Shown: positions 1 through 8,533 of the stretch, piece by piece
Layout: every line of letters starts with the position of its first letter
How positions within the stretch are numbered: the first letter of the stretch is position 1
Assembly: GCA_024684175.1 (NCBI GenBank)
Contig: JAIKXJ010000063.1
Coordinates: 124,001 to 188,000 of the forward strand
Reading direction: 5' to 3'
Length of the DNA stretch: 64,000 bases
Source: Erysipelotrichaceae bacterium
GTDB taxonomy: Bacteria; Bacillota_I; Bacilli_A; Erysipelotrichales; Erysipelotrichaceae
Translations under genes and position numbers: made by a program
The notes under the pieces: generated by a model
Told to the model about the DNA's origin: nothing
Seen by the model: only the letters and a program-made list of their open reading frames with translations
Database searches by the model: none

Positions 1-608
1 TTTTCCTTGAGCCCGTTGTATCCCTTGGAATTGCGAAGTTTGGAGATGTTGGAATTCAGGACGCCGACATTGTTGGAGATCGACATATTGTTGTCGTTAA
101 AAACGATGATCATCTTGTGCTTCTGATAGCCGATCTGATTGAGTGCTTCCAGGGATAGCCCGGACGTCAGCGAACCGTCGCCGATGACCGGAACGATATG
201 ATAGTCCTCCTTATTCAGGTCTCTGCCGGCTGCCATGCCTAAGGCAAACGGCAGCGAAGTGGAAGAATGGCCCGCTTCAAAACAGTCATAGATGCTTTCA
301 TCTCTTTTCTGGAAACCGGAGATGCCGCCATACTGTCTCAATGTATCCATGCGGTCCGCCCTTCCGGTCAGGATCTTATGCGTATAGCACTGATGCCCGA
401 CATCGAAAAAGATCTTGTCTTTCGGCGCATCGAAACAATAATGAAGAGCGATCGTCAGTTCCACGACACCCAGGTTGGACGAAAGATGACCGCCGGTCTT
501 TGATACGCTCTCCAATAAAAAAGAGCGGATCTGATCTGCCAGGTCATCCAGCTGGTCGATGTTCATCTGCTTCAGAAAAGAAGGATCTTTTATTTTTTTG
601 ATATCCAT
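1..608 (-). CDS. dxs: 1-deoxy-D-xylulose-5-phosphate synthase, N-terminal part (cut by window edge)
   Basis: About 202 N-terminal residues are visible and the rest lies beyond base 1. The enzyme condenses pyruvate with glyceraldehyde 3-phosphate using thiamine diphosphate, the first step of the MEP isoprenoid pathway. Visible family landmarks are SKTGGHLSSNLG (residues about 36-47), DVGHQ (about 69-73), EAGHSSTS, and the TPP-binding stretch beginning GDGSLTSG and ending NDNNMSIS. I chose the ATG at 606-608, which gives MDIKKIKDPS. It has no clear Shine-Dalgarno, only a weak GCGGAT. A terminator-like hairpin separates it from yneF, so it probably has its own promoter in 610-680, where TACAAT could be a -10. 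The later MEP gene dxr lies at 21.8-23.0 kb. Identification is firm; completeness cannot be judged. Confidence 0.93.
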   Translation of the reverse strand, partial: MDIKKIKDPSFLKQMNIDQLDDLADQIRSFLLESVSKTGGHLSSNLGVVELTIALHYCFDAPKDKIFFDVGHQCYTHKILTGRADRMDTLRQYGGISGFQKRDESIYDCFEAGHSSTSLPFALGMAAGRDLNKEDYHIVPVIGDGSLTSGLSLEALNQIGYQKHKMIIVFNDNNMSISNNVGVLNSNISKLRNSKGYNGLKE

Positions 609-680
609 ATCCGCTACTATTAATTGTATTTGAACTGAAGGATTAAGTCCATCGCAATAAAATGTGAAATTATGGTAGTC

Positions 681-711
681 AAAAAAGCCCGAACGCTGAG
701 CGTTCAGGCTT
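681..711 (-). terminator. Rho-independent terminator after yneF
   Basis: Read on the minus strand, an 11-bp stem (AGCCTGAACGC pairing with GCGTTCGGGCT, one G-U pair, TCA loop) is followed by a T-run. It lies just past the yneF stop and before dxs. Confidence 0.85.
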
Positions 712-729
712 CAAACTGCATTTTGATGA

Positions 730-939
730 TCACTGTCCCATCGATTTCATGATCGCACGGATCTGCGCTTCCGAAGGCTTTCTGCCCATCTGCGCATACA
801 TCGCACGGATCATCTTTTCATTGATCGGCGGGTTTTCCTTCAGCTGCTTTTCAAAATTCTTTCTGGTAACGAAGAACGTGATCACTGCACCGACGAGACC
901 GCCGACAACAAAGTATAAAAGAGACATCCAAAAGTTCAT
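730..939 (-). CDS. yneF: UPF0154 family small membrane protein (YneF-like)
   Basis: This 69-residue protein has an N-terminal membrane helix (about residues 5-24, glycine-rich centre), then a charged segment and the family's conserved NPPINEKMIRAMYAQMGRKP region (about 37-56). Length and layout match UPF0154 (YneF of Bacillus), whose function is unknown. The predicted topology puts the conserved C-terminal half in the cytoplasm. The ATG at 937-939 follows AAGGATGG at a good distance. It lies 60 bp downstream of the structured RNA candidate at 999-1146 and could be co-transcribed with it. A terminator follows. Family assignment is confident; no role can be inferred from the neighbours. Confidence 0.88.
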   Translation of the reverse strand: MNFWMSLLYFVVGGLVGAVITFFVTRKNFEKQLKENPPINEKMIRAMYAQMGRKPSEAQIRAIMKSMGQ

Positions 940-998
940 ATTTACACCATCCTTACTTAATAGATTTTATATTAAATAGCTTCTTTTGTCTATTTCGG

Positions 999-1146
999 AC
1001 CTAATGGGTGAGAAATTTCCCTTTTCTCAAAAAGGTGGGCCATCTATAAACACTTTTAGGATCCCCGCTTTGGGTCTTCAACACCGGTGTTTAACACTCG
1101 ATAGTCCGTAAATATCGTGTAGGAATTTCATTGTATCCCATTAGGT
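999..1146 (-). ncRNA. structured RNA candidate, 6S RNA-like
   Basis: There is no credible ORF here. A TATAAT at 1153-1158 (minus strand) predicts a transcript starting at about 1146 with ACCTAATGGG. That 10-mer is perfectly complementary to CCCATTAGGT at 1008-999, closing a roughly 148-nt RNA at both ends. Inside are a hairpin CACGATA...TATCGAGTG, a palindrome AACACCGGTGTT, and near the 3' side CCACCTTTTTGAGAAAAGG, which folds as a short hairpin. A closing terminal stem and a CCACCTT/AAGG hairpin in the 3' third resemble 6S RNA, the RNA that binds RNA polymerase holoenzyme. The length is short for 6S (about 180-200 nt) and the -35 is weak. It could instead be a long leader of yneF, whose ATG is 60 bp further on. 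Confidence 0.45.
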
Positions 1147-1209
1147 AATTTCATTATATAGACTCTTTTCGCGCATTACCAGTCTTGACTTACAGATCGC
1201 TAATGTGGT

Positions 1210-1238
1210 AAAAAACCATTCACTTCTCAGCGAATGGT
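1210..1238 (-). terminator. Rho-independent terminator after the lipoprotein gene
   Basis: The minus-strand stem ACCATTC / GAATGGT with an 8-10 nt loop is followed by six T. The upstream arm overlaps the last codons of the lipoprotein gene (stop at 1220-1222). Confidence 0.8.
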
Positions 1239-1783
1239 CTCATAAGACTGCGATAGGAATCCTTGAACTGTTCGATCTTGGCTTCGTTATCCAAGGAATA
1301 GTTATCGAAACAGATCTGACTTCCGTAGAATTCTCCATTGACGATCGAGAAGACCTGTGGTGTCAGAAGTGTCTTGTTTCCGCTGTCATCCGTGCCCAGG
1401 ATCTCATAGAGATATTCATAGAGTTTGTCCTGGATCTCTTTTTCCGTCAAAGGTTCATCCGGATTGTAAACATCGATATAGTAGACCGTCACATCGAGTT
1501 CTTTGGCGACTTCATTGATGTATCGGGTCACCTTCTGACAGCAGTTGCAGTTGTGACGTCCCAGATAAAAGATTCCCGATGATCTCAGATCGATCGTATC
1601 GAACAGTTCCTGCACCTTAATGAGGCGGAACTTGTGATCGGTCGAAGAAACGCCTTCGTAACCTGACATATCGACCTTGTCGGAAACGATCTGATAAGGA
1701 TATTCCGGCGTCGGGACCTCCTGTTTTCCTTTGCATCCGCAAAGGACGAACAGAAGAAGGAGACAAAACAGCAGTTTCTTCAT
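1220..1783 (-). CDS. lipoprotein with thioredoxin-like fold
   Basis: The 187-residue product starts with a lipoprotein signal peptide: MKKLL, a hydrophobic core, then VLCGC with Cys17 as the likely lipidation site. The mature part has a thioredoxin-like pattern: a beta-strand IFYLGRHN, then Cys79-Asn-Cys81-Cys82, a helix, a strand VTVYYIDVYNPDE, and a TP (cis-proline) motif before VFSIVNGEF. It resembles the small extracytoplasmic thioredoxin-like proteins sometimes named bacteriocin-transport accessory proteins. A redox role on the outer face of the membrane is inferred. The third cysteine inside the CxxC is unusual. Its ATGA start overlaps the stop of the kinase gene upstream, so the two are translationally coupled, although no shared function is evident. 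Confidence 0.75.
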   Translation of the reverse strand: MKKLLFCLLLLFVLCGCKGKQEVPTPEYPYQIVSDKVDMSGYEGVSSTDHKFRLIKVQELFDTIDLRSSGIFYLGRHNCNCCQKVTRYINEVAKELDVTVYYIDVYNPDEPLTEKEIQDKLYEYLYEILGTDDSGNKTLLTPQVFSIVNGEFYGSQICFDNYSLDNEAKIEQFKDSYRSLMRPFAEK

Positions 1784-2667
1784 CGTATCTCACTCACTGC
1801 GATCGTGCCGAACAGCTCTTCGATCTTTTCTTTGGAACCCAGGTCGTTGGACATGGAAGTCGCAAGCGATGCCGCATTGGCGTATTTGAACGATTCTTCC
1901 GTACTGGCTCCGCGGATGACGCCGTAGAGATAGCCGGCGACCATGGAATCGGCCGAACCGGTCGCATTGACCAGGGAGCCCTGCAGATTATCACATTCTA
2001 AGGATTCGGTCTTGGTGAAGACATAAGAAGGTTTGTGCGGAGCGGAATACAGGATGTTCTTCACCCCTTTTTTCAGATACTCCTCCGCGGTATCCTTGAT
2101 GTCCTTATTCGTATTGCGGTCATTGAGCTTCAGCCCGTAAAGACCGAAATTCAGACAGTGTTCGATGAATTCCCGATCGGAATCCAGGAAGACCTTGACG
2201 CCGTCTTCGCACAGCTCGCGGACCAGATCGACCATCCGGTCTTTGATCTCTTCCTCGATGTTGCCGGATAAGACGAAGATGTCATCGGTATAGACGGAAT
2301 TCAGACGTGCTTTGAAGCGGTTGAACTCCGCATCGGTGATGTGCGGGCCTTTCGCATTGATGCTGGTCTCGAAATCGCTGTCCATGATCTTGATGTTGAT
2401 CCTGGTGTTGTCGGCGATCGTTGTGAACAAAGGCTGCACATTCGGATAATTGGCAATGAAACTAAGATAAAAGTCTTTGGTGAAACCGCCCAAAAAGCCA
2501 AGTGCCACGGAAGGGATACGGAAATTATTCAATACGATCGAAACATTGACGCCTTTTCCGCCGGCATCGTACATTTCCATATCGGAACGGTTGATCTTTC
2601 CGCGTTCAACGCACGGTAAAGTGATGTAATAATCCAGAGAAGGATTTGTCGTACATGTATAGATCAT
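1780..2667 (-). CDS. fruK: PfkB-family kinase, probably 1-phosphofructokinase
   Basis: This 295-residue protein is of the 1-phosphofructokinase / tagatose-6-phosphate kinase type. It has the N-terminal TTNPSLDYY start, the substrate-binding DAGGKGVNVS (about 34-43), and the C-terminal signature NATGSADSMVAG with the catalytic Asp. The family phosphorylates sugar 1- or 6-phosphates with ATP to give fructose- or tagatose-1,6-bisphosphate. The family's usual GS(V/L)P loop reads SGNIEEE here, so substrate choice is uncertain. No PTS or DeoR-type regulator adjoins it; it lies 23 bp after pheT and is coupled to a lipoprotein gene. It has AAAGGGG about 13 nt before the ATG, but also a TACAAT exactly 6 nt before the ATG. 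Confidence 0.75.
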   Translation of the reverse strand: MIYTCTTNPSLDYYITLPCVERGKINRSDMEMYDAGGKGVNVSIVLNNFRIPSVALGFLGGFTKDFYLSFIANYPNVQPLFTTIADNTRINIKIMDSDFETSINAKGPHITDAEFNRFKARLNSVYTDDIFVLSGNIEEEIKDRMVDLVRELCEDGVKVFLDSDREFIEHCLNFGLYGLKLNDRNTNKDIKDTAEEYLKKGVKNILYSAPHKPSYVFTKTESLECDNLQGSLVNATGSADSMVAGYLYGVIRGASTEESFKYANAASLATSMSNDLGSKEKIEELFGTIAVSEIR

Positions 2668-2690
2668 ACTTTTATTGTACCCCTTTCAGT

Positions 2691-5087
2691 TTATCGCTGT
2701 ATTGCTTCGAACTTTGTTTTGAGCTCTTCAACGACTTTGTCGTGGATTGCATTGACATCTTCCGTCTTCAGGGTCTTTTCGCTGTCTTCATAGATGATCG
2801 ACAGGGAAACGGACTTGAAGCCTTTTTCGATGTGTTCGCCCTGGTAGACATCGAAGACTTCCGCCTTCTTGACCATGCGGCCGCCGGTCTTCTTGATCGA
2901 TGCGATCAGATCGGCTGCCTTGACATCTTCCTTGACCATCAGGGAGATATCGCGGTTCATGGACGGATACTTGCTGACGAGCGGTGCTTTGACTTTGGCC
3001 GGTGAAGCCTGAGCAAGAACATCGAGCATCAGTTCCGCATAATAGACATCGCTGAGCTTCAGGCTCTTGAGATATGCCGGATGCAGTTTGCCGAAGATGC
3101 CTAACAGCTTGCCGTCCATCATCAGAACAGCTGACTGGTAAGGATGGAAGTGCCGGGTATCGAGATCGTTCTCTTTGATGGAGACTCTGCCCATCTCAAA
3201 GCCTAAAGTCGACAGTATCTGTCTCAACAGACCTTTCAGGACATAGAAATCCGTCTTCAGAGAAAGATGTTTCACTTTATCGTCGATGAGATCGCCTTCC
3301 ATGACGATGCCGAGACGCTCCTCTTCTCCCTTAGAAGAATAGATCTTCGAGATCTCGAACAGGCCGAGATCCTGGTTGTAGTGATCCAGATTGTAAGACA
3401 GTGCCTCAAGAAGCGAATTCATCAAAGATGTACGGATGTATTTTCGCGCATCCGACAGCGGCGAGATCATCGCCACGGCATCGCCGCTCGGGAGCAATGA
3501 CTCTTCGATGTATCTGGCATTCACCAGTGTATAGTTGACGGTATCGTAAAGACCGTGTTTGGTCAGCAGATCTCTTATGACGCGGCGGATGTTCTGAATG
3601 CCGGAAAGCTTACCGACGGTCTGCGGCATCAAAGGAAGCGTCGAGACCAGATCATCAAAATCCGTCAGACGGACGATCTCTTCATCGATGTCTTCCGAGA
3701 TCTTCAGATCACTTGCCCTGTGGGAAGGGATCGTGGTGATGAAGGCATCGCCTTGAACTTCGCATTCAAAACCTAAACGCTTCATGACGGAGACCGCCTC
3801 ATCCATCGTATATTCCTTGCCGATCAAAGCGTTGAGATGATCCAGCGTCTCTTTGATCGTATAAGGTTCATAGTCCGCTTTGCCGTATTCGACCGTCTTT
3901 TCGAAACCGTCGGCATCCGCAAGTTCGATCAGCAGTTCGACTGCGCGGTCGACTGCCTTGTTCTGAGCCATCGGTTCAAGACCTTTGGCGAATCTTGCCG
4001 CAGCCTCCGTCTGTAAGCCCAGACGGTTGGATGTACGGCGGATCTGTGCATGGTCGAACAAAGCCGCTTCAATGATCAGGCCGTTCGTATCATCGAGGAT
4101 CTTGGTGTTGTCACCGCCCATGATACCGGCGATGCCGATCGGTTTTCCTTCCGAGGTGATCATCAGATCGCCCTTTTCGATCTTGTAATCGATACCGTCC
4201 AGAGCGGTATAGATGCCTTCATAGTCGTCTCTGACCGTGATCTCCTTCGCCGGATTGCTTCGCAGATCATAGAAATGCAAAGGCTGGCCGGTCTCCAGCA
4301 TGACATAGTTGGAGATATCGACGAGATTGTTGATGCACTTGACGCCGTTCGCCCGAAGATGTGCCTTCATCCATTCCGGCGATTCCTTGATGGTGACGTG
4401 ATTGACGACTTTCGCAAGGAAATGCGGACAGTTGACGGAAACGGATGACAGTTTGAAATCGGAATCCGTGCCGATACCGGCCTTTCCTTCAAAATCCGGA
4501 AGCTTAACTTCCCTGTTCAGGATGGCACCCATCTCCTTGGCCATCGCATACATGGAAAGACAGTCCGGACGGTTGGCATAGATCGAAACATCCAGGATCG
4601 TATCGTCATAACCGAGTTTTTTCAAAATATCGGTATCGCCCACTTCAAAGCGGTCATCGAGTTCTTCGATGCCGTTATGGCTCGGCGAATCTTCCGGCAG
4701 CAGCGCATCATCGATCCCAAGCTCTTTCAAAGAACATAACATGCCGTTGGATGCTTCGCCGCGGATCATGCCGGCTTTGATCTCGCCGCCGGGCAGTTGG
4801 GCACCGACTTTGGCAACGATGACCTTCAGTCCTTCGCGGCAGTTCGGCGCACCGCAGACGATATCGAGGACTTCGGAGCCGATATCGGTCTTAGTCAGAT
4901 GCAGATGGTCGGAATTCGGATGATCCTTGCACTCAAGGACCTTGCCGACGACCAGATTCGTACCTTCCGACATCTTGTCGATGGTCTCGACTTCGAAACC
5001 GCATTTCACCATCTGATCGACGATCCGGGAGGTGCTGAGACCGCTCAGATCGATAAAATCACTTAACCAGTTCAAACTTAACTTCAT
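2691..5087 (-). CDS. pheT: phenylalanine--tRNA ligase beta subunit
   Basis: At 798 residues this has the full bacterial length. It is the beta subunit of the alpha2-beta2 enzyme charging tRNA-Phe. The order is N-terminal MKLSLNWLSDFIDL, an EMAP/OB-type tRNA-binding domain (about 40-150, with LTKTDIGSEVLDIVCGAPN), the B3/B4 editing region (about 200-390), the B5 domain (about 400-480), a catalytic-like core (about 490-690) and a C-terminal ferredoxin-fold anticodon-binding domain (about 700-795, YPSMNRDISLMV). A strong GGAGGAG precedes the ATG. It lies 15 bp after pheS, so both are under the pheS T-box. Confidence 0.98.
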   Translation of the reverse strand: MKLSLNWLSDFIDLSGLSTSRIVDQMVKCGFEVETIDKMSEGTNLVVGKVLECKDHPNSDHLHLTKTDIGSEVLDIVCGAPNCREGLKVIVAKVGAQLPGGEIKAGMIRGEASNGMLCSLKELGIDDALLPEDSPSHNGIEELDDRFEVGDTDILKKLGYDDTILDVSIYANRPDCLSMYAMAKEMGAILNREVKLPDFEGKAGIGTDSDFKLSSVSVNCPHFLAKVVNHVTIKESPEWMKAHLRANGVKCINNLVDISNYVMLETGQPLHFYDLRSNPAKEITVRDDYEGIYTALDGIDYKIEKGDLMITSEGKPIGIAGIMGGDNTKILDDTNGLIIEAALFDHAQIRRTSNRLGLQTEAAARFAKGLEPMAQNKAVDRAVELLIELADADGFEKTVEYGKADYEPYTIKETLDHLNALIGKEYTMDEAVSVMKRLGFECEVQGDAFITTIPSHRASDLKISEDIDEEIVRLTDFDDLVSTLPLMPQTVGKLSGIQNIRRVIRDLLTKHGLYDTVNYTLVNARYIEESLLPSGDAVAMISPLSDARKYIRTSLMNSLLEALSYNLDHYNQDLGLFEISKIYSSKGEEERLGIVMEGDLIDDKVKHLSLKTDFYVLKGLLRQILSTLGFEMGRVSIKENDLDTRHFHPYQSAVLMMDGKLLGIFGKLHPAYLKSLKLSDVYYAELMLDVLAQASPAKVKAPLVSKYPSMNRDISLMVKEDVKAADLIASIKKTGGRMVKKAEVFDVYQGEHIEKGFKSVSLSIIYEDSEKTLKTEDVNAIHDKVVEELKTKFEAIQR

Positions 5088-5102
5088 GGTCTTTCTCCTC
5101 CC

Positions 5103-6128
5103 TTATCTCTTGAATCCGTCTAAGAAACGGACGTCATTGGTATACAGATCACGGATATCGGTGATGCCGTATTTCAGCATCGCCACTCTCTCGATACCGA
5201 CACCGAACGCAAAACCGGTGTAGATCTTCGAATCGATACCGGCCATCTCCAGGACATTCGGATGGACCATTCCGGAACCTAAGATCTCGATCCAGCCGGT
5301 CCCTTTACAAGTCGGACACCCCTTACCGTGGCAGATATGACAAGTCATATCGACTTCAAAGGATGGCTCGGTGAACGGGAAGTAGGACGGACGGAAACGG
5401 ATCTTGGCATCCTTCGAGAACATCTCGCGGATCATCAGTTCCAAAGTGCCTTTCAGATCGGCGACCGTGATGTTCTTGCCGATGACCAGACCTTCGCATT
5501 GCGTGAACTGATGAGAATGTGTCGCATCGTCGTCATCGCGGCGGTAGACCTTGCCCGGGCAGATGACCTTGATCGGCAGATCGTTGGCTTGCGCTTCCAG
5601 GACACGCATCTGAATGGCGGTCGTCTGCGATCTCAACAGATGTGTCGGATCGACATAGAAGGTATCCTGCATATCTCTGGCCGGATGGCCTTCCGGCGTA
5701 TTGGCTTTCGTGAAGTTATAAAGATCGGATTCAAGTTCCGGACCCTCGGCAACGTTATAGCCCATGCCGATGAAGACGTCTTCGATCTCTTTCTGGACCA
5801 GTGTCAAAGGATGCAGGGTCCCCTGCTTCGGCGTATAGGCATCCAAAGTGATGTCGATCTTCTCCGAAAGCAGTCTGGCATTCATCAATGTCTCTTCCAA
5901 TTCCGCTTTCTTGGCATCCATCGCCTTGGAAACGGCATTCTTCAGATCGTTGACCAGCTGACCGAATTTCGGTTTTTCTTCCGCCGGCAGATCTCTCATC
6001 TGCGCCATCAGTAACTGGATCTTGCCTTTCTTGGAAAGGTATTCGATCCGGAGTTCTTCCAAAGTCTTGCTGTCGGCATTCGCCACAGCGTTCAAAGCTT
6101 CATTTTTCAAAGCTTCCAGGTCCAGCAT
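5103..6128 (-). CDS. pheS: phenylalanine--tRNA ligase alpha subunit
   Basis: This is the catalytic alpha subunit, 341 residues from the ATG at 6126-6128. I chose that start because AGGGAGG lies 7-8 nt upstream; a start 12 codons earlier has no support. An N-terminal coiled-coil tRNA-binding arm (about 1-90) precedes the class II core. The core has [17 protein letters not shown] (motif 1 region), [14 protein letters not shown] (motif 2) and [13 protein letters not shown] (motif 3). A four-cysteine stretch [14 protein letters not shown] is the family's usual insertion. The pair is expressed behind a T-box that responds to uncharged tRNA-Phe. Confidence 0.98.
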   Translation of the reverse strand: MLDLEALKNEALNAVANADSKTLEELRIEYLSKKGKIQLLMAQMRDLPAEEKPKFGQLVNDLKNAVSKAMDAKKAELEETLMNARLLSEKIDITLDAYTPKQGTLHPLTLVQKEIEDVFIGMGYNVAEGPELESDLYNFTKANTPEGHPARDMQDTFYVDPTHLLRSQTTAIQMRVLEAQANDLPIKVICPGKVYRRDDDDATHSHQFTQCEGLVIGKNITVADLKGTLELMIREMFSKDAKIRFRPSYFPFTEPSFEVDMTCHICHGKGCPTCKGTGWIEILGSGMVHPNVLEMAGIDSKIYTGFAFGVGIERVAMLKYGITDIRDLYTNDVRFLDGFKR

Positions 6129-6136
6129 AATTTCAT

Positions 6137-6335
6137 CCTCCCTAAAATAAAAAAGGCGGGACAAGGGCGCAAAAGCGCGGTACCACCTTATTTTTCACTC
6201 TTATCCTTAACGCGGATCCTACGTGGAGTATTGGTCCAACTGAGAAGTGAATTCGCTGATTGACTGTCAGGATCTTACAGCACAAGGATCCATTCTCTTT
6301 GACAGCAGCCTCAGTTACTGCTCTTCTTTACGTAC
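6137..6335 (-). promoter_or_regulatory. T-box leader of pheST
   Basis: The conserved T-box sequence AAGGTGGTACCGCG is at 6176-6189 (minus strand). It is followed by the terminator stem and a T-run at about 6150-6155. In the stem I region the specifier loop reads GAATTCAC with TTC (Phe) at 6249-6251, followed by the expected purine. A TATAAT at 6342-6347 places the transcript start near 6335. Uncharged tRNA-Phe should stabilise the antiterminator and allow pheST transcription. The -35 region overlaps the rplA terminator and is weak. Confidence 0.93.
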
Positions 6336-6364
6336 TCTAAAATTATAACATAAGAAAAACAAAA

Positions 6365-6388
6365 GAAAAGAGGCGCGAACGCCTCTTT
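6365..6388 (-). terminator. Rho-independent terminator after rplA
   Basis: The minus-strand hairpin AAAGAGGCG-TTCG-CGCCTCTTT has a stable UUCG-type loop and is followed by a T-rich tract. The same bases occupy the -35 position of the pheST promoter. Confidence 0.9.
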
Positions 6389-6394
6389 CCAAGC

Positions 6395-7078
6395 TTATAA
6401 AGTTGTATCGACCTTGATACCCGGACCCATGTTGCTGGAAAGCGTGCAGGACAGGATGTACTGACCTTTGACAGCAGCCGGTTTTGCTCTGTTGATGACA
6501 CCAAGCAGTGTGTTGAAGTTTTCCGCAAGCTTTTCTGTATCGAACGAAGACTTACCGACTAAGCAGTTGATGTTGCCTTCCTTATCGACACGGTAAGTGA
6601 CCTTACCTTTCTTGATCTCTTCGACAGCCTGTGTGATGTTCATCGTGACAGTGCCTGTCTTAGGGTTCGGCATTAAGCCTTTCGGACCTAAGAGCTTACC
6701 TAATTTACCAAGTTCACCCATCATATCCGGAGTAGCGACGATGACATCGAAGTCGAACCAGCCGCCCTTGACTTTTTCAAGGATCTCCTTGTCGCCGACA
6801 TAGTCAGCGCCGGCAGCCTTGGCTTCTTCCATCTTCGCACCCTGAGTGACGACTAAGACCTTCTGAGATCTGCCGGTGCCGTTCGGTAAAACGATCGCAC
6901 CACGGATCTGCTGATCGGCCTGACGCGGGTCAACGTTTAAGGAGAAGGAAGCTCTGATCGTAGCATCATAATTGACTAAAGTGGTCTTCTTGGCGAGTTC
7001 GCAAGCCTCAAGAGCAGAATACTTCTTGCTGCCGTCGATCATCGCTTTCGCGTTGTTATATTTCTTTGAACGTTTCAT
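6395..7078 (-). CDS. rplA: 50S ribosomal protein L1
   Basis: The 227-residue product is full length for L1, which builds the mobile L1 stalk on 23S rRNA and represses its own operon. It has the N-terminal KRSKKYNNA region and the family signatures [22 protein letters not shown] (split over about 120-141) and GKSSFD. The start ATG overlaps the rplK stop (TAATG), so translation is coupled. A terminator follows immediately. Confidence 0.98.
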   Translation of the reverse strand: MKRSKKYNNAKAMIDGSKKYSALEACELAKKTTLVNYDATIRASFSLNVDPRQADQQIRGAIVLPNGTGRSQKVLVVTQGAKMEEAKAAGADYVGDKEILEKVKGGWFDFDVIVATPDMMGELGKLGKLLGPKGLMPNPKTGTVTMNITQAVEEIKKGKVTYRVDKEGNINCLVGKSSFDTEKLAENFNTLLGVINRAKPAAVKGQYILSCTLSSNMGPGIKVDTTL

Positions 7079-7494
7079 TAGTCAACTACCTCGATTCCCA
7101 TATTTCTTGCAGTACCTGCAATGATCCTCATTGCTGCTTCGACATCGTTTGCGTTGAGGTCAGGAAGCTTGTATTCAGCGATCTCTCTTAACTGAGCGGA
7201 CGTGATCTTTCCTGCTTTGACGCTGTTCGGTGTACCGGAAGCCTTTTCAACGCCTGCAGCCTTCTTGAGTAAGAATGCAGCCGGAGTCGTCTTTAAGACG
7301 AAATCAAAGGACTTGTCTTCATACGCAGTGATGATGACAGGGACGATATCGCCCATTCTGTCTTTTGTCTGATCATTGAACTGAGTGCAGAACTGAGGCA
7401 TATTGATACCTGCAGATGCCAGAGCCGGACCCGGTTTAGCCTGACCGGCCTTGAAGTTTAACTTACAAACTTTTGCAACTTTTTTTCTTGCCAT
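7078..7494 (-). CDS. rplK: 50S ribosomal protein L11
   Basis: This 138-residue protein is first in the L11-L1 operon. It has the proline-rich N-terminal [19 protein letters not shown] that binds elongation factors and thiopeptides, and a C-terminal rRNA-binding domain ending [18 protein letters not shown] lies 6 nt before the ATG. L11 with rRNA forms the GTPase-associated centre and is needed by Rel (54.5-56.6 kb) to sense stalled ribosomes. nusG and secE, which often precede it, are not adjacent here; yhaM is. Confidence 0.98.
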   Translation of the reverse strand: MARKKVAKVCKLNFKAGQAKPGPALASAGINMPQFCTQFNDQTKDRMGDIVPVIITAYEDKSFDFVLKTTPAAFLLKKAAGVEKASGTPNSVKAGKITSAQLREIAEYKLPDLNANDVEAAMRIIAGTARNMGIEVVD

Positions 7495-7513
7495 AATTCC
7501 TCCTTTTTGGCGC

Positions 7514-7546
7514 GTGGTATTTACGGAGCAGTTGCTCTCCTTCCAC
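7514..7546 (-). promoter_or_regulatory. hairpin in the rplKA leader, possible L1 autoregulatory site
   Basis: The short leader between the promoter and the rplK Shine-Dalgarno has an outer GTGG/CCAC pairing (7543-7546 with 7514-7517) around an inner GAGC-AACT-GCTC hairpin. L1 is known to bind such a stem with internal asymmetry in L11-L1 leaders. The assignment rests on position and shape only. Confidence 0.35.
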
Positions 7547-7555
7547 AGCTTTACT

Positions 7556-7585
7556 ATTATAGCCTAAATAAAAGGCTTATTTCAA
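7556..7585 (-). promoter_or_regulatory. sigma-A-type promoter of rplK-rplA
   Basis: On the minus strand TTGAAA (7580-7585) and TATAAT (7556-7561) are separated by 18 bp. The -35 falls inside the loop of the yhaM terminator. Confidence 0.75.
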
Positions 7586-7591
7586 GCCTTT
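7571..7591 (-). terminator. terminator after yhaM
   Basis: The minus-strand hairpin AAGGCTT-GAAAT-AAGCCTT is followed by TTTATTT. It shares bases with the rplK promoter. Confidence 0.75.
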
Positions 7592-7597
7592 TTTTAG

Positions 7598-8533
7598 CTA
7601 TTTATGCTTATAGAACACACGGTTCTCCAGAGCGAAGATCTTCTGGGTAAACTCTCCTTGTTTCACCTCGGCGAGCGCCTTATCGATGGTGTTGATCCGT
7701 GCATCGATATTGTCGATCAGATTGAGCATCTCCGCTTCCATGGTCTCGGGGCGCATCGGCGAACCGTATTCCAGTTGGCCGTGATGCGACAGGACCATAT
7801 GCCGCAACAGAAGCAATTCATCACTGTCTTCCAGTCCGAGATCTTTGCCGATCTGAAGCAGCCGGGCATCCATGATCGATATATGACCGAGAAGCTTCCC
7901 CTGTTTGGTGTACTCGGTGACGACCGGTGAAGTGAGTTCTTCGATCTTGCCCAGATCATGGAGTATGACACCGGCGATCAGATAATCTCTGTCCAGTGAA
8001 GGATAGATACCGCACAAAGCAGCTGCGACTTTGATCATGCCGGAAGTATGCGTTGCCAGACCGCCGATGAAGTTGTGGTGGATCTTGGCGGCTGCCGGAT
8101 AGTCATAAAAACTGTTGGAATAGAAGTTGAGCGCACCGGAAACGATCTTGGCGATCTTCTCGTTCTCGATCATGTTGATGCCTTCCTGAATGTTGGCCCT
8201 TAAGGTCTCTTTGGAGACCGGGGAACGGAAGACAAAATCGTCCATGTCGATCTCCGACTGCGGAAGCGGCAGGACCTTCAGAACTTTCGCCTGCAGGTTG
8301 TTTTTGTATTTGATGACTTCCACATCGAAGTCATAGACTTTGCCCACCTCAAGCTGTTTTTCGAGCTCCGGTTTGACATCCCAGAGCTTTGCTTCGATCG
8401 CCTTGCTTGAATCCTGCAGCACCAAAGAAAGATACGGATTGCCGGAATTGGTCGTTCCTCTGACCAGCGAAGATATCAATAAAGGCGCCGAAACGCGCTC
8501 ACCCTCATTAAAATCCTTAACTTTCTTTGCCAT
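7598..8533 (-). CDS. yhaM: 3'-5' exoribonuclease YhaM family (OB-fold plus HD domain)
   Basis: The 311-residue protein has an N-terminal OB-fold nucleic-acid-binding domain (about 10-90, LISSLVRGTTNSGNPYLSL) and an HD domain. The HD landmarks are IHHNFIGGLATHT (about 152-164), HDLGKIEE, and HMVLSHHGQLEYGSP. YhaM is a manganese-dependent 3'-5' exonuclease acting on RNA and single-stranded DNA in Bacillota. AGGAAGG precedes the ATG inside the end of recX, which it overlaps by 17 bp, so the two are co-translated. A terminator follows. Confidence 0.93.
   Translation of the reverse strand: MAKKVKDFNEGERVSAPLLISSLVRGTTNSGNPYLSLVLQDSSKAIEAKLWDVKPELEKQLEVGKVYDFDVEVIKYKNNLQAKVLKVLPLPQSEIDMDDFVFRSPVSKETLRANIQEGINMIENEKIAKIVSGALNFYSNSFYDYPAAAKIHHNFIGGLATHTSGMIKVAAALCGIYPSLDRDYLIAGVILHDLGKIEELTSPVVTEYTKQGKLLGHISIMDARLLQIGKDLGLEDSDELLLLRHMVLSHHGQLEYGSPMRPETMEAEMLNLIDNIDARINTIDKALAEVKQGEFTQKIFALENRVFYKHK

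Noticed and set aside
1205..1582. 125-codon plus-strand open frame at the start of the lipoprotein region
   Set aside because: It is antisense to the lipoprotein gene, lacks a ribosome site and shows no domain.
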